From a beta proteobacterium CB (GTDB taxonomy: Bacteria; Pseudomonadota; Gammaproteobacteria; Burkholderiales; Burkholderiaceae), in assembly GCA_000342265.1 (NCBI GenBank), contig CP004348.1:992001-1056000 (forward strand): 64,000 nt of DNA, read 5' to 3'. The position numbers and the translations under genes were made by a program. Positions 20,015 through 28,712 of the stretch are shown here, in pieces. The notes below the pieces were generated by a model. The model was not told where the DNA came from and did not search any database. It was given only the letters and a program-made list of their open reading frames with translations. Position 1 is the first letter of the stretch, and each line of letters starts with the position of its first letter.

Positions 20015-20757
20015 CCCAACTAAAAGAACTCCCTTTAACTGAACTTCAGTTCTACGCAACAGCACCCTATCCCTGCAGTTATTTGCCGGATAAGATCGCT
20101 CGATCACAGGTCGCAACGCCCTCGCATTTAATCCACGCTGATTTATATGGCGAGTTAGTGAATGCAGGATTTCGTCGTAGCGGTTTATATACCTATCGCC
20201 CATATTGCGATGAATGCAGTGCCTGCACCGCAACCCGTATTCCAGTAAAGCACTTTGTTCCAAACCGTAGCCAGAAGCGCTCCTGGAAAAAACATGCTGG
20301 ACTAGATATTCGTGTACTGAACCTAGGTTACCAAGAAGAGCACTTTGAACTGTACCAGCGCTACCAAAATGAGCGTCATGCTGGTGGCGATATGGATCAA
20401 GATGATCAGGATCAGTACATGCAGTTTTTATTGCAAAGTCGCGTAAATTCTAGAATCGTTGAATTTCGTGATGGCCCATCTGACCTTAATCCGGGACGCC
20501 TGCGTATGGTCAGCATGATCGATATCTTGGATCAAGGTATCTCCTCGGTTTATACCTTCTTTGATACCAGCAATACCTCTGCGAGCTATGGTAGCTTCAG
20601 CATCCTGTGGCAAATTCAACAGGCATTAGAGCTAGATCTTCCCTATCTCTACCTGGGCTACTACATTGAGAACAGTGAAAAAATGTCTTATAAGGCTAAG
20701 TTTCAGCCAATTGAAGGGCTGATTGATGATCACTGGCAGCCTATCATTGGGCCATAA
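20011..20757 (+). CDS. bpt: aspartate/glutamate leucyltransferase (Bpt)
   Basis: Transfers leucine to N-terminal Asp or Glu, creating a secondary-to-primary N-degron; related to eukaryotic arginyltransferase ATE1. The 248-aa length is usual. Seen: the N-terminal ATE cysteine cluster [16 protein letters not shown], then [29 protein letters not shown], and the C-terminal block [20 protein letters not shown] with [20 protein letters not shown]. It begins inside the aat stop (ATGA) and is followed after 9 bases by pyrD. Confidence 0.95.
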   Translation: MTQLKELPLTELQFYATAPYPCSYLPDKIARSQVATPSHLIHADLYGELVNAGFRRSGLYTYRPYCDECSACTATRIPVKHFVPNRSQKRSWKKHAGLDIRVLNLGYQEEHFELYQRYQNERHAGGDMDQDDQDQYMQFLLQSRVNSRIVEFRDGPSDLNPGRLRMVSMIDILDQGISSVYTFFDTSNTSASYGSFSILWQIQQALELDLPYLYLGYYIENSEKMSYKAKFQPIEGLIDDHWQPIIGP

Positions 20758-20766
20758 TATCTACCC

Positions 20767-21798
20767 ATGATCGATAGCTACCCCCTACTACGCCCCTGGC
20801 TTTTTTCTTTAGACCCAGAGCAAGCTCACAACCTCACCCTAAGCAGTCTAGATCGGGCGCAGCGTTGGGGCCTGTTGGGATGCTTGGTAGATCAACCGGC
20901 TCCAGATCCTCGTAACTTATGCGGCATTACTTTTCCAAATCCAGTTGGTCTTGCTGCCGGTCTAGATAAAGATGGTAAACATATTGATGCACTAGGCGCC
21001 CTGGGATTTGGCTTTTTAGAAATTGGAACTGTTACACCCAAACCTCAACCGGGTAATCCAAAGCCCCGGATGTTTCGCCTGCCGCAAGCTCAAGCAATCA
21101 TTAATCGCATGGGCTTTAACAATGACGGTGTTGATGCCTGCGTAAGGCGCGTGCGCAATTCTGCATACTGGCAAAACGGTGGCATTGTTGGCTTAAATAT
21201 TGGCAAGAATGCAAGCACTCCAATTGAGAATGCTGCCAGCGATTACGTCACAGCCATGCAAGCAGTCTATGAAGTTGCCGCATACATTACCGTCAATATC
21301 TCTTCTCCTAATACCCAGAATTTACGTGCACTTCAGGGTGAAGATATGCTGCGCTCCCTGCTTGGCGCTTTGCATTTAGCCCGTGAAGCGCTAAGCGATT
21401 TACATGGTGTTCGCAAACCCCTATTTTTAAAAATAGCGCCCGATCTCGATCACAGCGATATCAAGCTTATTGCCGACCTCTTACTTGAATTCAAGATTGA
21501 TGCCATCATCGCCACCAACACAACGATTGCTCGTGATGCTGTACGTGAGCTCGAATTTGGTGAAGAGATGGGTGGCTTATCTGGCGCCCCAGTTCGAACC
21601 GCCTCAACCGAAGTAGTCAAGAGTCTAAAACAGTACCTCGGTGATGCCATTCCAATTATTGGCGTTGGCGGTATTTTGTCTGGCAAGGATGCCCAAGAGA
21701 AAATAGCTGCTGGCGCTAGCCTGGTACAACTGTATAGCGGCCTTATCTATCGTGGCCCAAAACTGATTTCAGAATGTGCTGCTATCTTAAAAAAGTAG
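20767..21798 (+). CDS. pyrD: dihydroorotate dehydrogenase (quinone), class 2
   Basis: Fourth step of pyrimidine synthesis, passing electrons to ubiquinone at the membrane. The 343-aa length and N-terminal extension ([20 protein letters not shown]) mark the membrane-associated class 2. Seen: FMN-binding [29 protein letters not shown], active-site region [14 protein letters not shown] with the catalytic serine, and [21 protein letters not shown]. Last gene of the pabB-nudix-aat-bpt-pyrD run. Confidence 0.97.
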   Translation: MIDSYPLLRPWLFSLDPEQAHNLTLSSLDRAQRWGLLGCLVDQPAPDPRNLCGITFPNPVGLAAGLDKDGKHIDALGALGFGFLEIGTVTPKPQPGNPKPRMFRLPQAQAIINRMGFNNDGVDACVRRVRNSAYWQNGGIVGLNIGKNASTPIENAASDYVTAMQAVYEVAAYITVNISSPNTQNLRALQGEDMLRSLLGALHLAREALSDLHGVRKPLFLKIAPDLDHSDIKLIADLLLEFKIDAIIATNTTIARDAVRELEFGEEMGGLSGAPVRTASTEVVKSLKQYLGDAIPIIGVGGILSGKDAQEKIAAGASLVQLYSGLIYRGPKLISECAAILKK

Positions 21799-21847
21799 CT
21801 TTTCTCAGGCTGTAAAGCATCATTGAGCATTGAAATGCTATTTCATA

Positions 21848-21877
21848 TTGTGCAATTTGAGTAAAAATCGCTACAAT
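21848..21877 (+). promoter_or_regulatory. putative promoter of the iclR-type gene, near-leaderless
   Basis: TTGTGC (21848-21853), an 18-base spacer and TACAAT (21872-21877) end 7 bases before the ATG at 21885. A start 6-8 bases after the -10 box would fall on or next to that ATG. No Shine-Dalgarno-like string precedes the ATG, consistent with a leaderless transcript. Confidence 0.4.
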
Positions 21878-21884
21878 TGATGCC

Positions 21885-22703
21885 ATGACAACGAGCAAAC
21901 TTGAAAAAATGCCAAAAGTACCTGGTGAGGCTGGCAAAACAGCAATCCAGGTGGTTGAGCGCATGATGAACCTGCTCGATGCCTTAGCTACCCACGAAGA
22001 GTCTAGTAGCCTTAAAAACCTTGCAGAAGAAACTGATCTACACCCTTCTACAGCTCACCGCATTCTGAATGACTTAGTGGCCTGCCGACTGGTGGAGCGT
22101 GGCGATGGGGGCACGTATCGTCTCGGCCTAAAGTTGCTTGAGCTTGGCAACCTCGTCAAAGCTAGGTTATCTGTTCGAGAGGCAGCTCAAGCACCAATGC
22201 GAGCCTTGCATAAACTCACTGGTGAGACTATTAACTTATCCGTTCGCCAAGGCGATGAAATTGTCTACATTGATCGTGCATATAGCGAACGCTCTGGTAT
22301 GCAAGTAGTTCGCGCGATTGGTGGCCGTGCACCACTCCACCTGACATCTGTTGGAAAGTTATTTCTAGCGAGCGATGACACAAGTCAAGTTCGTGCCTAT
22401 GTGACGCGCACTGGTTTAGCTGGTCACACTAGAAATAGCATCACCGAACCAGGAAAATTAGACTCGGAGCTCAATCAAGTTCGCAAATTAGGTCATGCGC
22501 GTGACAACGAAGAATTAGAGCTAGGAGTTAGCTGTGTGGCTGCCGAGATTTATGATGACAGCGGAAAATTGGTTGCAGGACTTTCTTTAAGCTCACCAAC
22601 TGATCGCATTCAGGCTGATTGGCTAAAGCTGCTACAGGACACCGCCCTTCAGATTTCCAAGGGAATGGGTTACAAACCGAAGGTTAGTGATCCCAGCTCT
22701 TGA
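21885..22703 (+). CDS. IclR-family transcriptional regulator
   Basis: A 272-aa regulator with an N-terminal winged helix (about 22-85: AIQVVERMMNLLDALATHEE, LKNLAEETDLHPSTAHRILN) and the C-terminal IclR ligand domain (about 100-265), with GETINLSVRQGDEIVYIDRA, GGRAPLHLTSVGKLFLAS and ELELGVSCVAAEIYD. The ligand is unknown. It stands alone after pyrD and ends 25 bases from the convergent pbpG. IclR proteins usually control neighbouring catabolic genes, but no obvious target is adjacent. Confidence 0.93.
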   Translation: MTTSKLEKMPKVPGEAGKTAIQVVERMMNLLDALATHEESSSLKNLAEETDLHPSTAHRILNDLVACRLVERGDGGTYRLGLKLLELGNLVKARLSVREAAQAPMRALHKLTGETINLSVRQGDEIVYIDRAYSERSGMQVVRAIGGRAPLHLTSVGKLFLASDDTSQVRAYVTRTGLAGHTRNSITEPGKLDSELNQVRKLGHARDNEELELGVSCVAAEIYDDSGKLVAGLSLSSPTDRIQADWLKLLQDTALQISKGMGYKPKVSDPSS

Positions 22704-22728
22704 AATGATTAGCCCGGGAACGCAATTC

Positions 22729-23769
22729 CTACATCAAGCGACGAATTGCATGAGGCTCACCCGAGGGCATGCGCTCGTACCAATCACGCACTCTCACCGC
22801 ATCAGCGAAACGCGATTGCGTCCCAACAGAGTCTAAGAAAACCAACAGTAAGGGCGTGTTATTCACACGAGCCTGCATCACCAAACACTTTCCTGCCGCA
22901 TTGATGAAGCCTGTTTTCTGCAAACCGATATTCATATCGCCAGCACGAACCAGTCGATTTGTATTTAAGAACTTCTGCGGACGTTTGGCAATCACCATCG
23001 TCAAATCAGGCCAAGTAGAAAACTCACGAATCATTTTGTATTGATAGGCGGCGCTCAACATACGCGTGAGATCTTCAGCAGAAGCAACGTTTTCACTCAT
23101 CAAGCCAGTAGGATCTGCAAAATGAGAATGCGTCATACCAATTTCTTTTGCTTTGCGATTCATCGCATCTACAAATGCGGTCATGCCGCCTGGATAATTG
23201 CGGCCAAGGGTATACGCTGCGCGATTCTCCGAAGACATCAGAGCCAACAACAAGGCCTCTTCTCGGGTTAACACCGTTCCACCCGCAAGACGCGAAGTTC
23301 GGTAGCTATGAACATCATCAGCGTTAATGACAATAGTTTCATCTAGGGGCAATTTAGAGTCCAGCACCACCATTGCAGTCATTAACTTTGTTATGGAAGC
23401 GATCGGTAAACTGACCGAAGAATTCTTTTCAAAATACACTTCCTTGGTATCTTGATTAACAACCATCGCTACACTGGATTTCAAACTTAAGTCATCATGC
23501 TGACCACGCAAACCCAATGCCGTTGCAAATGAGGGTCTTGCTGCAACAACAGGATCGCTTGAACGAGTTACCGTGGTGCGAACAGTTTTTGGCTTCTTAG
23601 AGCTTTTGGCCACCTTCTTAGATTCTGATTTTGCATTGGTCTTTACCGCCGCCTTACTTGACTTCGTGCTTTGGGCGTCTTTATTGGCTGCCTTGGCGTG
23701 AAAAGAAGTAGCTAAGCCAAATGACATGAGGCCAACTAGAGCGATGAGCCAAAAACGATTCAAATACAT
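22729..23769 (-). CDS. pbpG: D-alanyl-D-alanine endopeptidase (PBP7/8-like serine peptidase)
   Basis: Periplasmic peptidoglycan endopeptidase of the S11 family, 346 aa. A signal peptide (about 1-27, ending HAKA) is followed by a Lys/Ser/Thr-rich linker (about 28-75) before the catalytic domain. The three penicillin-binding motifs are complete: SITK with S125 and K128, SEN at 180-182 and KTG at 285-287. These fit D,D-peptidases that trim cross-links. An EamA transporter gene lies upstream on the same strand with 80 bases between. Confidence 0.93.
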   Translation of the reverse strand: MYLNRFWLIALVGLMSFGLATSFHAKAANKDAQSTKSSKAAVKTNAKSESKKVAKSSKKPKTVRTTVTRSSDPVVAARPSFATALGLRGQHDDLSLKSSVAMVVNQDTKEVYFEKNSSVSLPIASITKLMTAMVVLDSKLPLDETIVINADDVHSYRTSRLAGGTVLTREEALLLALMSSENRAAYTLGRNYPGGMTAFVDAMNRKAKEIGMTHSHFADPTGLMSENVASAEDLTRMLSAAYQYKMIREFSTWPDLTMVIAKRPQKFLNTNRLVRAGDMNIGLQKTGFINAAGKCLVMQARVNNTPLLLVFLDSVGTQSRFADAVRVRDWYERMPSGEPHAIRRLM

Positions 23770-23849
23770 CCCAAAATGCCTTCCAAAACTTTTAACATAC
23801 AGAATGATAAATAACTTTTGCTTTTATGCAGCGCTTATTTAATGCGACT

Positions 23850-24737
23850 CTATTCTGCAATGGTTGCCACAGCACTTGTTTGTCCACGATTAACCAATAC
23901 AACTCCAGTCATGGTGAGTAATAAGCCTCCCGCCATCATCAAAGTAAAGGGCTCATCAAATAAGAACCAGGCCATCACTGCAGTAGTGGGTGGCGTCAAA
24001 TAGAGAAGACTTGTTACCTTGGTAGCCGCCCCTTTGCGAATCATCATAAAGAGCAAACTAATTGACCCAATGGAAAGCGGAAAAATGGCCCAAAGCAAGG
24101 CACCAATAACGGAGGCATTCCAAACCATGACTCCACTTTCGAAGTAATACATACAGATAAAGCACAGTACAGCCGATACCCCAAACTGAATCGATGAGCC
24201 TGCACGTAGATCAAATACTGGACAGAACTTCTTTTGATACAAAGTGCCAAAGGTAATAGAAAGCAAAGCAGCAAATGCAAGCACGTAGCTAAGCAAAGGA
24301 ATGTGGGCAAAGCCAATTTTTTCTGCAACCACTAGAGCAACGCCGGCAAATCCAAAAGCTAAACCTATCCATTGGCGTCCCGTGACTTTTTCGGAGACCC
24401 AAGCAGCAAACCAGGCGGTCAAGATTGGTTGCAAACCGACAATAATGGCAACCAATCCAGCAGTCATACCGAGACGGACCGCAAACCAAACACCAAGCAG
24501 GTAACCAAACTGGAGCAATGCCCCTGCAACTGCTATGTGTTTCATTTGTGACCAGCTTGGCCAACTTATTTTCCACACTAAGCTCAGACATGCCATGGCC
24601 ATTAAAACGCCCGCAAAACGCCAAAACAAGAAGCTTGCTGGCTCGACATATGGCATGGCCATGCGCGCAATAACGAAGCCGGTACTCCAGATCAATACAA
24701 ATATAGGGGCAATCAGCCCGTCAAGCTTCAATCTCAT
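23850..24737 (-). CDS. EamA/DMT-family membrane transporter
   Basis: A 295-aa permease with ten hydrophobic helices arranged as two EamA repeats (about residues 5-140 and 150-285). The first repeat starts LIAPIFVLIWSTGFVIARMA, and the second repeat includes LLYLTPPTTAVMAWFLFDEP, the usual helix-9 signature with P-P and the F-x-E-P ending. The transported molecule (amino acid, metabolite or drug) cannot be read from sequence. It is transcribed away from the phasin gene; the 202-base gap between them carries the phasin promoter region. Confidence 0.9.
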   Translation of the reverse strand: MRLKLDGLIAPIFVLIWSTGFVIARMAMPYVEPASFLFWRFAGVLMAMACLSLVWKISWPSWSQMKHIAVAGALLQFGYLLGVWFAVRLGMTAGLVAIIVGLQPILTAWFAAWVSEKVTGRQWIGLAFGFAGVALVVAEKIGFAHIPLLSYVLAFAALLSITFGTLYQKKFCPVFDLRAGSSIQFGVSAVLCFICMYYFESGVMVWNASVIGALLWAIFPLSIGSISLLFMMIRKGAATKVTSLLYLTPPTTAVMAWFLFDEPFTLMMAGGLLLTMTGVVLVNRGQTSAVATIAE

Positions 24738-24840
24738 GGGTAACTTGTTGAAAATGTGGAGTTTTTTATTTAATCCTTGATTTTAGGCTCATTTAGATAC
24801 CCGCTCTACATTTAGCAGCGTGATTCAATTAATGTTGCAG

Positions 24841-24868
24841 TGCACCATAAATGCTGTAAAATGGTGCA
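24841..24868. promoter_or_regulatory. inverted repeat TGCACCAT-N12-ATGGTGCA upstream of phasin
   Basis: Perfect 8-base arms TGCACCAT (24841-24848) and ATGGTGCA (24861-24868) are separated by 12 bases. The repeat ends 8 bases before the TTGACA -35 box of the phasin gene. TGC-rich sites upstream of phasin genes are the kind bound by PhaR-type repressors in related bacteria, but a match to that family is inferred, not shown. Confidence 0.45.
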
Positions 24869-24876
24869 TAAACATA

Positions 24877-24904
24877 TTGACAATATCCAGATAAAGCTCA
24901 TAGT
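24877..24904 (+). promoter_or_regulatory. putative sigma-70 promoter of the phasin gene
   Basis: Consensus TTGACA (24877-24882) followed by CATAGT (24899-24904) with a 16-base spacer; a leader of about 29 bases would precede the ATG at 24940, which has AGGG nearby as ribosome site. Confidence 0.5.
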
Positions 24905-24939
24905 GAGCAAAGATGGAGTCCACTTAAAAAAGGGTTGAA

Positions 24940-25494
24940 ATGAACTTAACGCCAGAACAAGTCGCAGCAGCGCAAAAAGCCAATTTAGAGACTTTAAGCG
25001 GACTCACCAATCAAGCACTGAAAAGCATTGAAAAATTAGTAGAGCTCAATATGCACATAGCTAAACAAAGCTTAGGCGAAAGCATGAGCAGTGCAAAAAA
25101 AGCACTAGAAGTTAAAGATATTCAACAGCTCCTAGCTCACCAAGCAGAGGCTGTTCAGCCGATGGCTGAAAAAATTATGGCCTACAGCCGTCATCTCTAT
25201 GAATTAGCACATGAAACCCAAGCAAACTTTACCAAGTCTGCCGAAGAAGAATTCCAGGCTGGCCAAAAAAAGATAAATGCCTTGGTGGAAGACTGGACAA
25301 AGAACGCTCCAGCAGGATCGGATGCCGCAGTCCATGCTATGAAACAAGCAATCGCCACCGCTACCAATGTATTTGAAACCAGCCAAAAGGCTGTGAAGCA
25401 TGCAGTTGAGGTCGCACAAACCAACTTAAATAGTGTGAATAGCTCATTTGAGAAGACCAGCAAGCCTGCAAGCAAAACAGCCAAGAAAAAGTAA
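24940..25494 (+). CDS. phasin family protein (PHB granule-associated)
   Basis: Small amphipathic, mostly helical protein (184 aa) that coats polyhydroxyalkanoate granules. The N-terminal phasin domain is recognisable: MNLTPEQVAAAQKANLETLS, then LTNQALKSIEKLVELNMHIA and the repeated Ala/Lys/Glu-rich heptad-like helices through about residue 160. The tail is Lys-rich (SKPASKTAKKK). It stands alone with its own promoter region and a strong terminator, as phasin genes often do. PHB synthase genes are not in the window. Confidence 0.93.
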   Translation: MNLTPEQVAAAQKANLETLSGLTNQALKSIEKLVELNMHIAKQSLGESMSSAKKALEVKDIQQLLAHQAEAVQPMAEKIMAYSRHLYELAHETQANFTKSAEEEFQAGQKKINALVEDWTKNAPAGSDAAVHAMKQAIATATNVFETSQKAVKHAVEVAQTNLNSVNSSFEKTSKPASKTAKKK

Positions 25495-25540
25495 TGACTA
25501 TGGTTGGAACAAGCATCCTGCTGCAACTGCAGCAATAAAA

Positions 25541-25570
25541 AAGTCCCGATCTCTCGGGACTTTTTCTTTT
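25541..25570. terminator. bidirectional intrinsic terminator between phasin and lpdA
   Basis: Nine-base stem AAGTCCCGA (25541-25549) with TCGGGACTT (25554-25562) around a 4-base loop, T-rich on the right and A-rich on the left. It can end phasin transcription and the opposing aceEF-lpdA operon. Confidence 0.9.
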
Positions 25571-25595
25571 CTAGCAAATGAATAAAGTTGGTTAA

Positions 25596-27386
25596 TCAAT
25601 GCACCTTCTTTTTCACTGGTGGCAAATCAGTACAGTGGCCATGAGCAGCCTCTGCCGCCAATCCAACCGACTCACCCAGGGTTGGGTGCGGGTGAATGGT
25701 TTTACCGATATCAACAGCATCAGCGCCCATCTCAATTGCAAGACAGACTTCGCCAATTAAATCACCAGCGTGTGTCCCGACTATGCCGCCACCAATGATG
25801 CGCTTACTTGTCGCATGAAAAATGAGTTTGGTGAAACCTTCATCACGTCCATTGGCAATGGCCCTACCGCTAGCAGCCCATGGGAATAAACCTTTTTCAT
25901 AAGCAATTCCTTGAGCTTTACATTGCTCCTCAGTCAAACCAGCCCAAGCTACTTCTGGATCGGTGTATGCAACTGATGGAATTTGCTTGGCATCGAAGTA
26001 AGATTTTTCACCGGCAGCCACTTCAGCCGCAACGTGACCTTCATGTACCGCTTTATGAGCCAGCATAGGTTGGCCAACGATGTCGCCAATAGCAAAGATG
26101 TGATTCACATTGGTGCGCATTTGATTATCAACTGGGATAAAGCCACGCTCATCTACAATCACTCCCGCAGCAGATGCTTCAATCTTTTTACCATTAGGCG
26201 TGCGCCCCACTGCAACCAATACCAAGTCATAAGTCTGCGGCTCAGCTGGCGCATTCTCACCCTCGAAACTAACCTGAATACCATCTGCCTTTACCTCAGC
26301 CTTAGAGGCGCGGGTCTTGAGCATGATCTTTTCGAAACGGCCGGCATTAAATTTCTCCCAAACCTTTTCCAAATCACGGTCAGCACCTGCCATCAGGCCA
26401 TCCATCATTTCAGCAATATCAATGCTTGAGCCTAAAGTGCTGTAGACGGTAGCCATCTCTAAACCAATAATGCCGCCGCCAATAACCAGCATCCGCTTTG
26501 GAATACTCTTGAGTAATAAAGCCCCAGTGCTGTCCACAATACGTGGATCCTCTGGCAAGAATGGAAGTTTTACAGGTTGACTTCCCGCCGCAATGATTGC
26601 TTTCTGAAAGCGCACCACTTCTTTTTGACCAGCTAGATCTTGACCATCACCCTTCGTCAACTCAACTTCAACGTGATTCGCATCCAAGAAGCGACCTAAT
26701 CCACGCACCACAGTAACTTTGCGTGCTTTAGCCATGCCGGCTAATCCACCAGTTAATTTAGCGATCACTGAATTTTTGTAGCCACGCAATTGATCAATCT
26801 CAATTTTTGGAGCGCCATAGCTGATGCCATGCTTCGACATTGTCTTCACTTCATCCATCACTGCGGTCGTGTGAAGCAAGGCTTTTGATGGAATACATCC
26901 CACGTTTAAGCAAACGCCACCCAAAGTCGCATAACGTTCCACCAAGATGGTGCTCATGCCTAAATCGGCGCTTCGGAATGCCGCGCTATAGCCACCAGGA
27001 CCAGCGCCCAATACAAGCACTTCACACTCATGATCAACTTTACCGCTGTACTGACCGGCGATAGGTGCGCTAATCACAGGTGCCGCTACTGGAGCTGGGG
27101 CAGAAGCAGATGACGTTGCAGGCGCTGAAGCTTGAGCCGCAATTGCTGCACTCGCTTCAATTTCAGCAACGACACTGCCCTTGCTAACTTTGTCGCCAGC
27201 TTTAACAGAGATACTCAAAATAGTTCCAGCAGCATCTGCTGGAACTTCCATAGTTGCTTTGTCAGATTCAAGAACAAGCAATGGCTGCTCTTTTTCGATG
27301 ACATCACCTACTTTAATGAGTACCTCAATAACTGGGACATCTGAATAATCGCCAATATCTGGTACGAGAATAATTTGCTTAGCCAT
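25596..27386 (-). CDS. lpdA: dihydrolipoamide dehydrogenase with N-terminal lipoyl domain (E3 of PDH)
   Basis: Re-oxidises the lipoyl arms of pyruvate dehydrogenase with NAD. The 596-aa length is longer than a plain E3 (about 475) because of an N-terminal lipoyl domain with lipoylation K43 in LESDKATMEVP and an Ala/Pro linker (about 80-115). The E3 core has FAD-binding VLGAGPGGYSAAFRSADLG, redox cysteines C159 and C164 in GGVCLNVGCIPSK, NAD-binding VIGGGIIGLEMATVYSTLG and the C-terminal HPHPTLGESVGLAAEAAHG catalytic histidine motif. Third gene of aceE-aceF-lpdA, 9 bases after aceF. E3s with an added lipoyl domain are known from Neisseria and Ralstonia-type PDH operons. Confidence 0.97.
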   Translation of the reverse strand: MAKQIILVPDIGDYSDVPVIEVLIKVGDVIEKEQPLLVLESDKATMEVPADAAGTILSISVKAGDKVSKGSVVAEIEASAAIAAQASAPATSSASAPAPVAAPVISAPIAGQYSGKVDHECEVLVLGAGPGGYSAAFRSADLGMSTILVERYATLGGVCLNVGCIPSKALLHTTAVMDEVKTMSKHGISYGAPKIEIDQLRGYKNSVIAKLTGGLAGMAKARKVTVVRGLGRFLDANHVEVELTKGDGQDLAGQKEVVRFQKAIIAAGSQPVKLPFLPEDPRIVDSTGALLLKSIPKRMLVIGGGIIGLEMATVYSTLGSSIDIAEMMDGLMAGADRDLEKVWEKFNAGRFEKIMLKTRASKAEVKADGIQVSFEGENAPAEPQTYDLVLVAVGRTPNGKKIEASAAGVIVDERGFIPVDNQMRTNVNHIFAIGDIVGQPMLAHKAVHEGHVAAEVAAGEKSYFDAKQIPSVAYTDPEVAWAGLTEEQCKAQGIAYEKGLFPWAASGRAIANGRDEGFTKLIFHATSKRIIGGGIVGTHAGDLIGEVCLAIEMGADAVDIGKTIHPHPTLGESVGLAAEAAHGHCTDLPPVKKKVH

Positions 27387-27395
27387 ATATTCCCC

Positions 27396-28697
27396 TTATA
27401 GCGCTGCGCGACGGAAGTCGGACATCAGCTGAGCGATATAGACATTAAAACGTGTTGCTAAAGCACCATCAATCACACGATGATCTGCGCTTAAGGACAA
27501 TGGGCAAATTAAGCGTGGCACAAATTGCTTACCATCCCAAACAGGCTTCATAGCAGCCTTGCTCACACCCAAGATAGCCACTTCAGGCGCATTAACGATA
27601 GGTGAGAAATAGGTACCGCCAATACCGCCTAAAGAGGAGATTGTGAAACTAGCACCCTGCATTTGCTCGGGCTTTAATTTGCCATCACGCGCTAGTGCAG
27701 CCAATTCTGAAGTCTCTCGAGCAAGTTCAAAGATGCCTTTTTTATCTGCATCACGAATCACTGGCACTACTAAACCATTTGGTGTGTCTGCAGCAAAAGC
27801 AATATTGAAATACTTCTTCAACACCAAATCATCGCCATCGATAGAGCTATTGAACTCAGGGAATTTCTTAAGCGCAGCAACAGCAGCTTTCATCAAGAAA
27901 GCCAACATCGTGATTTTAAGACCCTGCTTTTCATTCTCTTTATTCGTCAGAACTCGGAATGCTTCGAGATCGGTAATATCAGCATCCTCGTGATAAGTCA
28001 CAGCAGGAATCATGACCCAGTTACGACCTAAGTTCGCAGCAGTCAACTTCTTAATACGATTTAATGGCTGACGTTCTGTCTCACCGAATTTAGAGAAATC
28101 GACTTTAGGCCAAGGAATTAAATTGAGACCACCTAAGCTTCCACCAGTTCCATTTGATCCACCTCCAGCTCCACCACTCATGGCAGCTTTGACAAATGCC
28201 TGCACGTCTTCCTGAGTGATTCTGCCTTTGGGGCCAGAACCCTTAACCTGATGAACAGTGACACCAAGTTCACGAGCAAATTTACGTACTGAAGGGCTAG
28301 CGTGACTTGCTGTTGGATCTACCACTACTGGTGTATTGCTAATAGGAGGTGGTGCTGGTGCACGCACAATGGGTGGCTCTACCTTTGGGGCTGGGGCTGG
28401 AGCCGCAGCAGGCTCTGCTTTCGCCACAGCGGGAGCTGGGGCTGGGGCTGCTGCACCACTCTCTTCAAGCACCAAGACAACAGCGCCCTCTGAAATCGAG
28501 TCACCTACCTTAACCTTGACCTCTTTCACCACGCCCGAGTGCGACGAGGGAACATCCATGGTTGCCTTATCTGACTCGAGAACAACGATGGACTGCTCTT
28601 TCTCGACGTGATCACCGGCTTTTACCAATACCTCGATGACAGGCACATCTTTGTAATCCCCAATATCCGGGACTTTAATATCAATTAGTTGGCTCAT
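27396..28697 (-). CDS. aceF: dihydrolipoamide acetyltransferase (E2 of PDH)
   Basis: Core of the pyruvate dehydrogenase complex, moving acetyl groups to CoA. In order: one lipoyl domain (about 1-75, K44 in LESDKATMDVPS), an Ala/Pro linker, a peripheral subunit-binding domain (HASPSVRKFARELGVTVHQV then GRITQEDVQAFV), a Gly-rich linker, and the acyltransferase domain ending with the catalytic SADHRVIDGALATRF. With 433 aa and one lipoyl domain it is shorter than the three-lipoyl E. coli protein; the lipoyl domain on E3 adds a second arm. It lies 15 bases after aceE. Confidence 0.97.
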   Translation of the reverse strand: MSQLIDIKVPDIGDYKDVPVIEVLVKAGDHVEKEQSIVVLESDKATMDVPSSHSGVVKEVKVKVGDSISEGAVVLVLEESGAAAPAPAPAVAKAEPAAAPAPAPKVEPPIVRAPAPPPISNTPVVVDPTASHASPSVRKFARELGVTVHQVKGSGPKGRITQEDVQAFVKAAMSGGAGGGSNGTGGSLGGLNLIPWPKVDFSKFGETERQPLNRIKKLTAANLGRNWVMIPAVTYHEDADITDLEAFRVLTNKENEKQGLKITMLAFLMKAAVAALKKFPEFNSSIDGDDLVLKKYFNIAFAADTPNGLVVPVIRDADKKGIFELARETSELAALARDGKLKPEQMQGASFTISSLGGIGGTYFSPIVNAPEVAILGVSKAAMKPVWDGKQFVPRLICPLSLSADHRVIDGALATRFNVYIAQLMSDFRRAAL

Positions 28698-28712
28698 AGT
28701 ATCTGTCTCTTA

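Noticed and set aside
20753..20766. Leaderless promoter for pyrD (CATAAT just before the ATG)
   Set aside because: CATAAT overlaps the bpt stop and no acceptable -35 box lies at the right distance; pyrD is more simply read from the upstream operon.
24044..24624. Two frames of 94 and 111 aa within the EamA gene region
   Set aside because: Same-strand, out-of-frame shadows of the transporter; no ribosome sites or family features.
28336..28611. Gly/Ala-rich plus-strand frame opposite aceF
   Set aside because: Antisense image of the Ala/Pro linker of the E2 protein.
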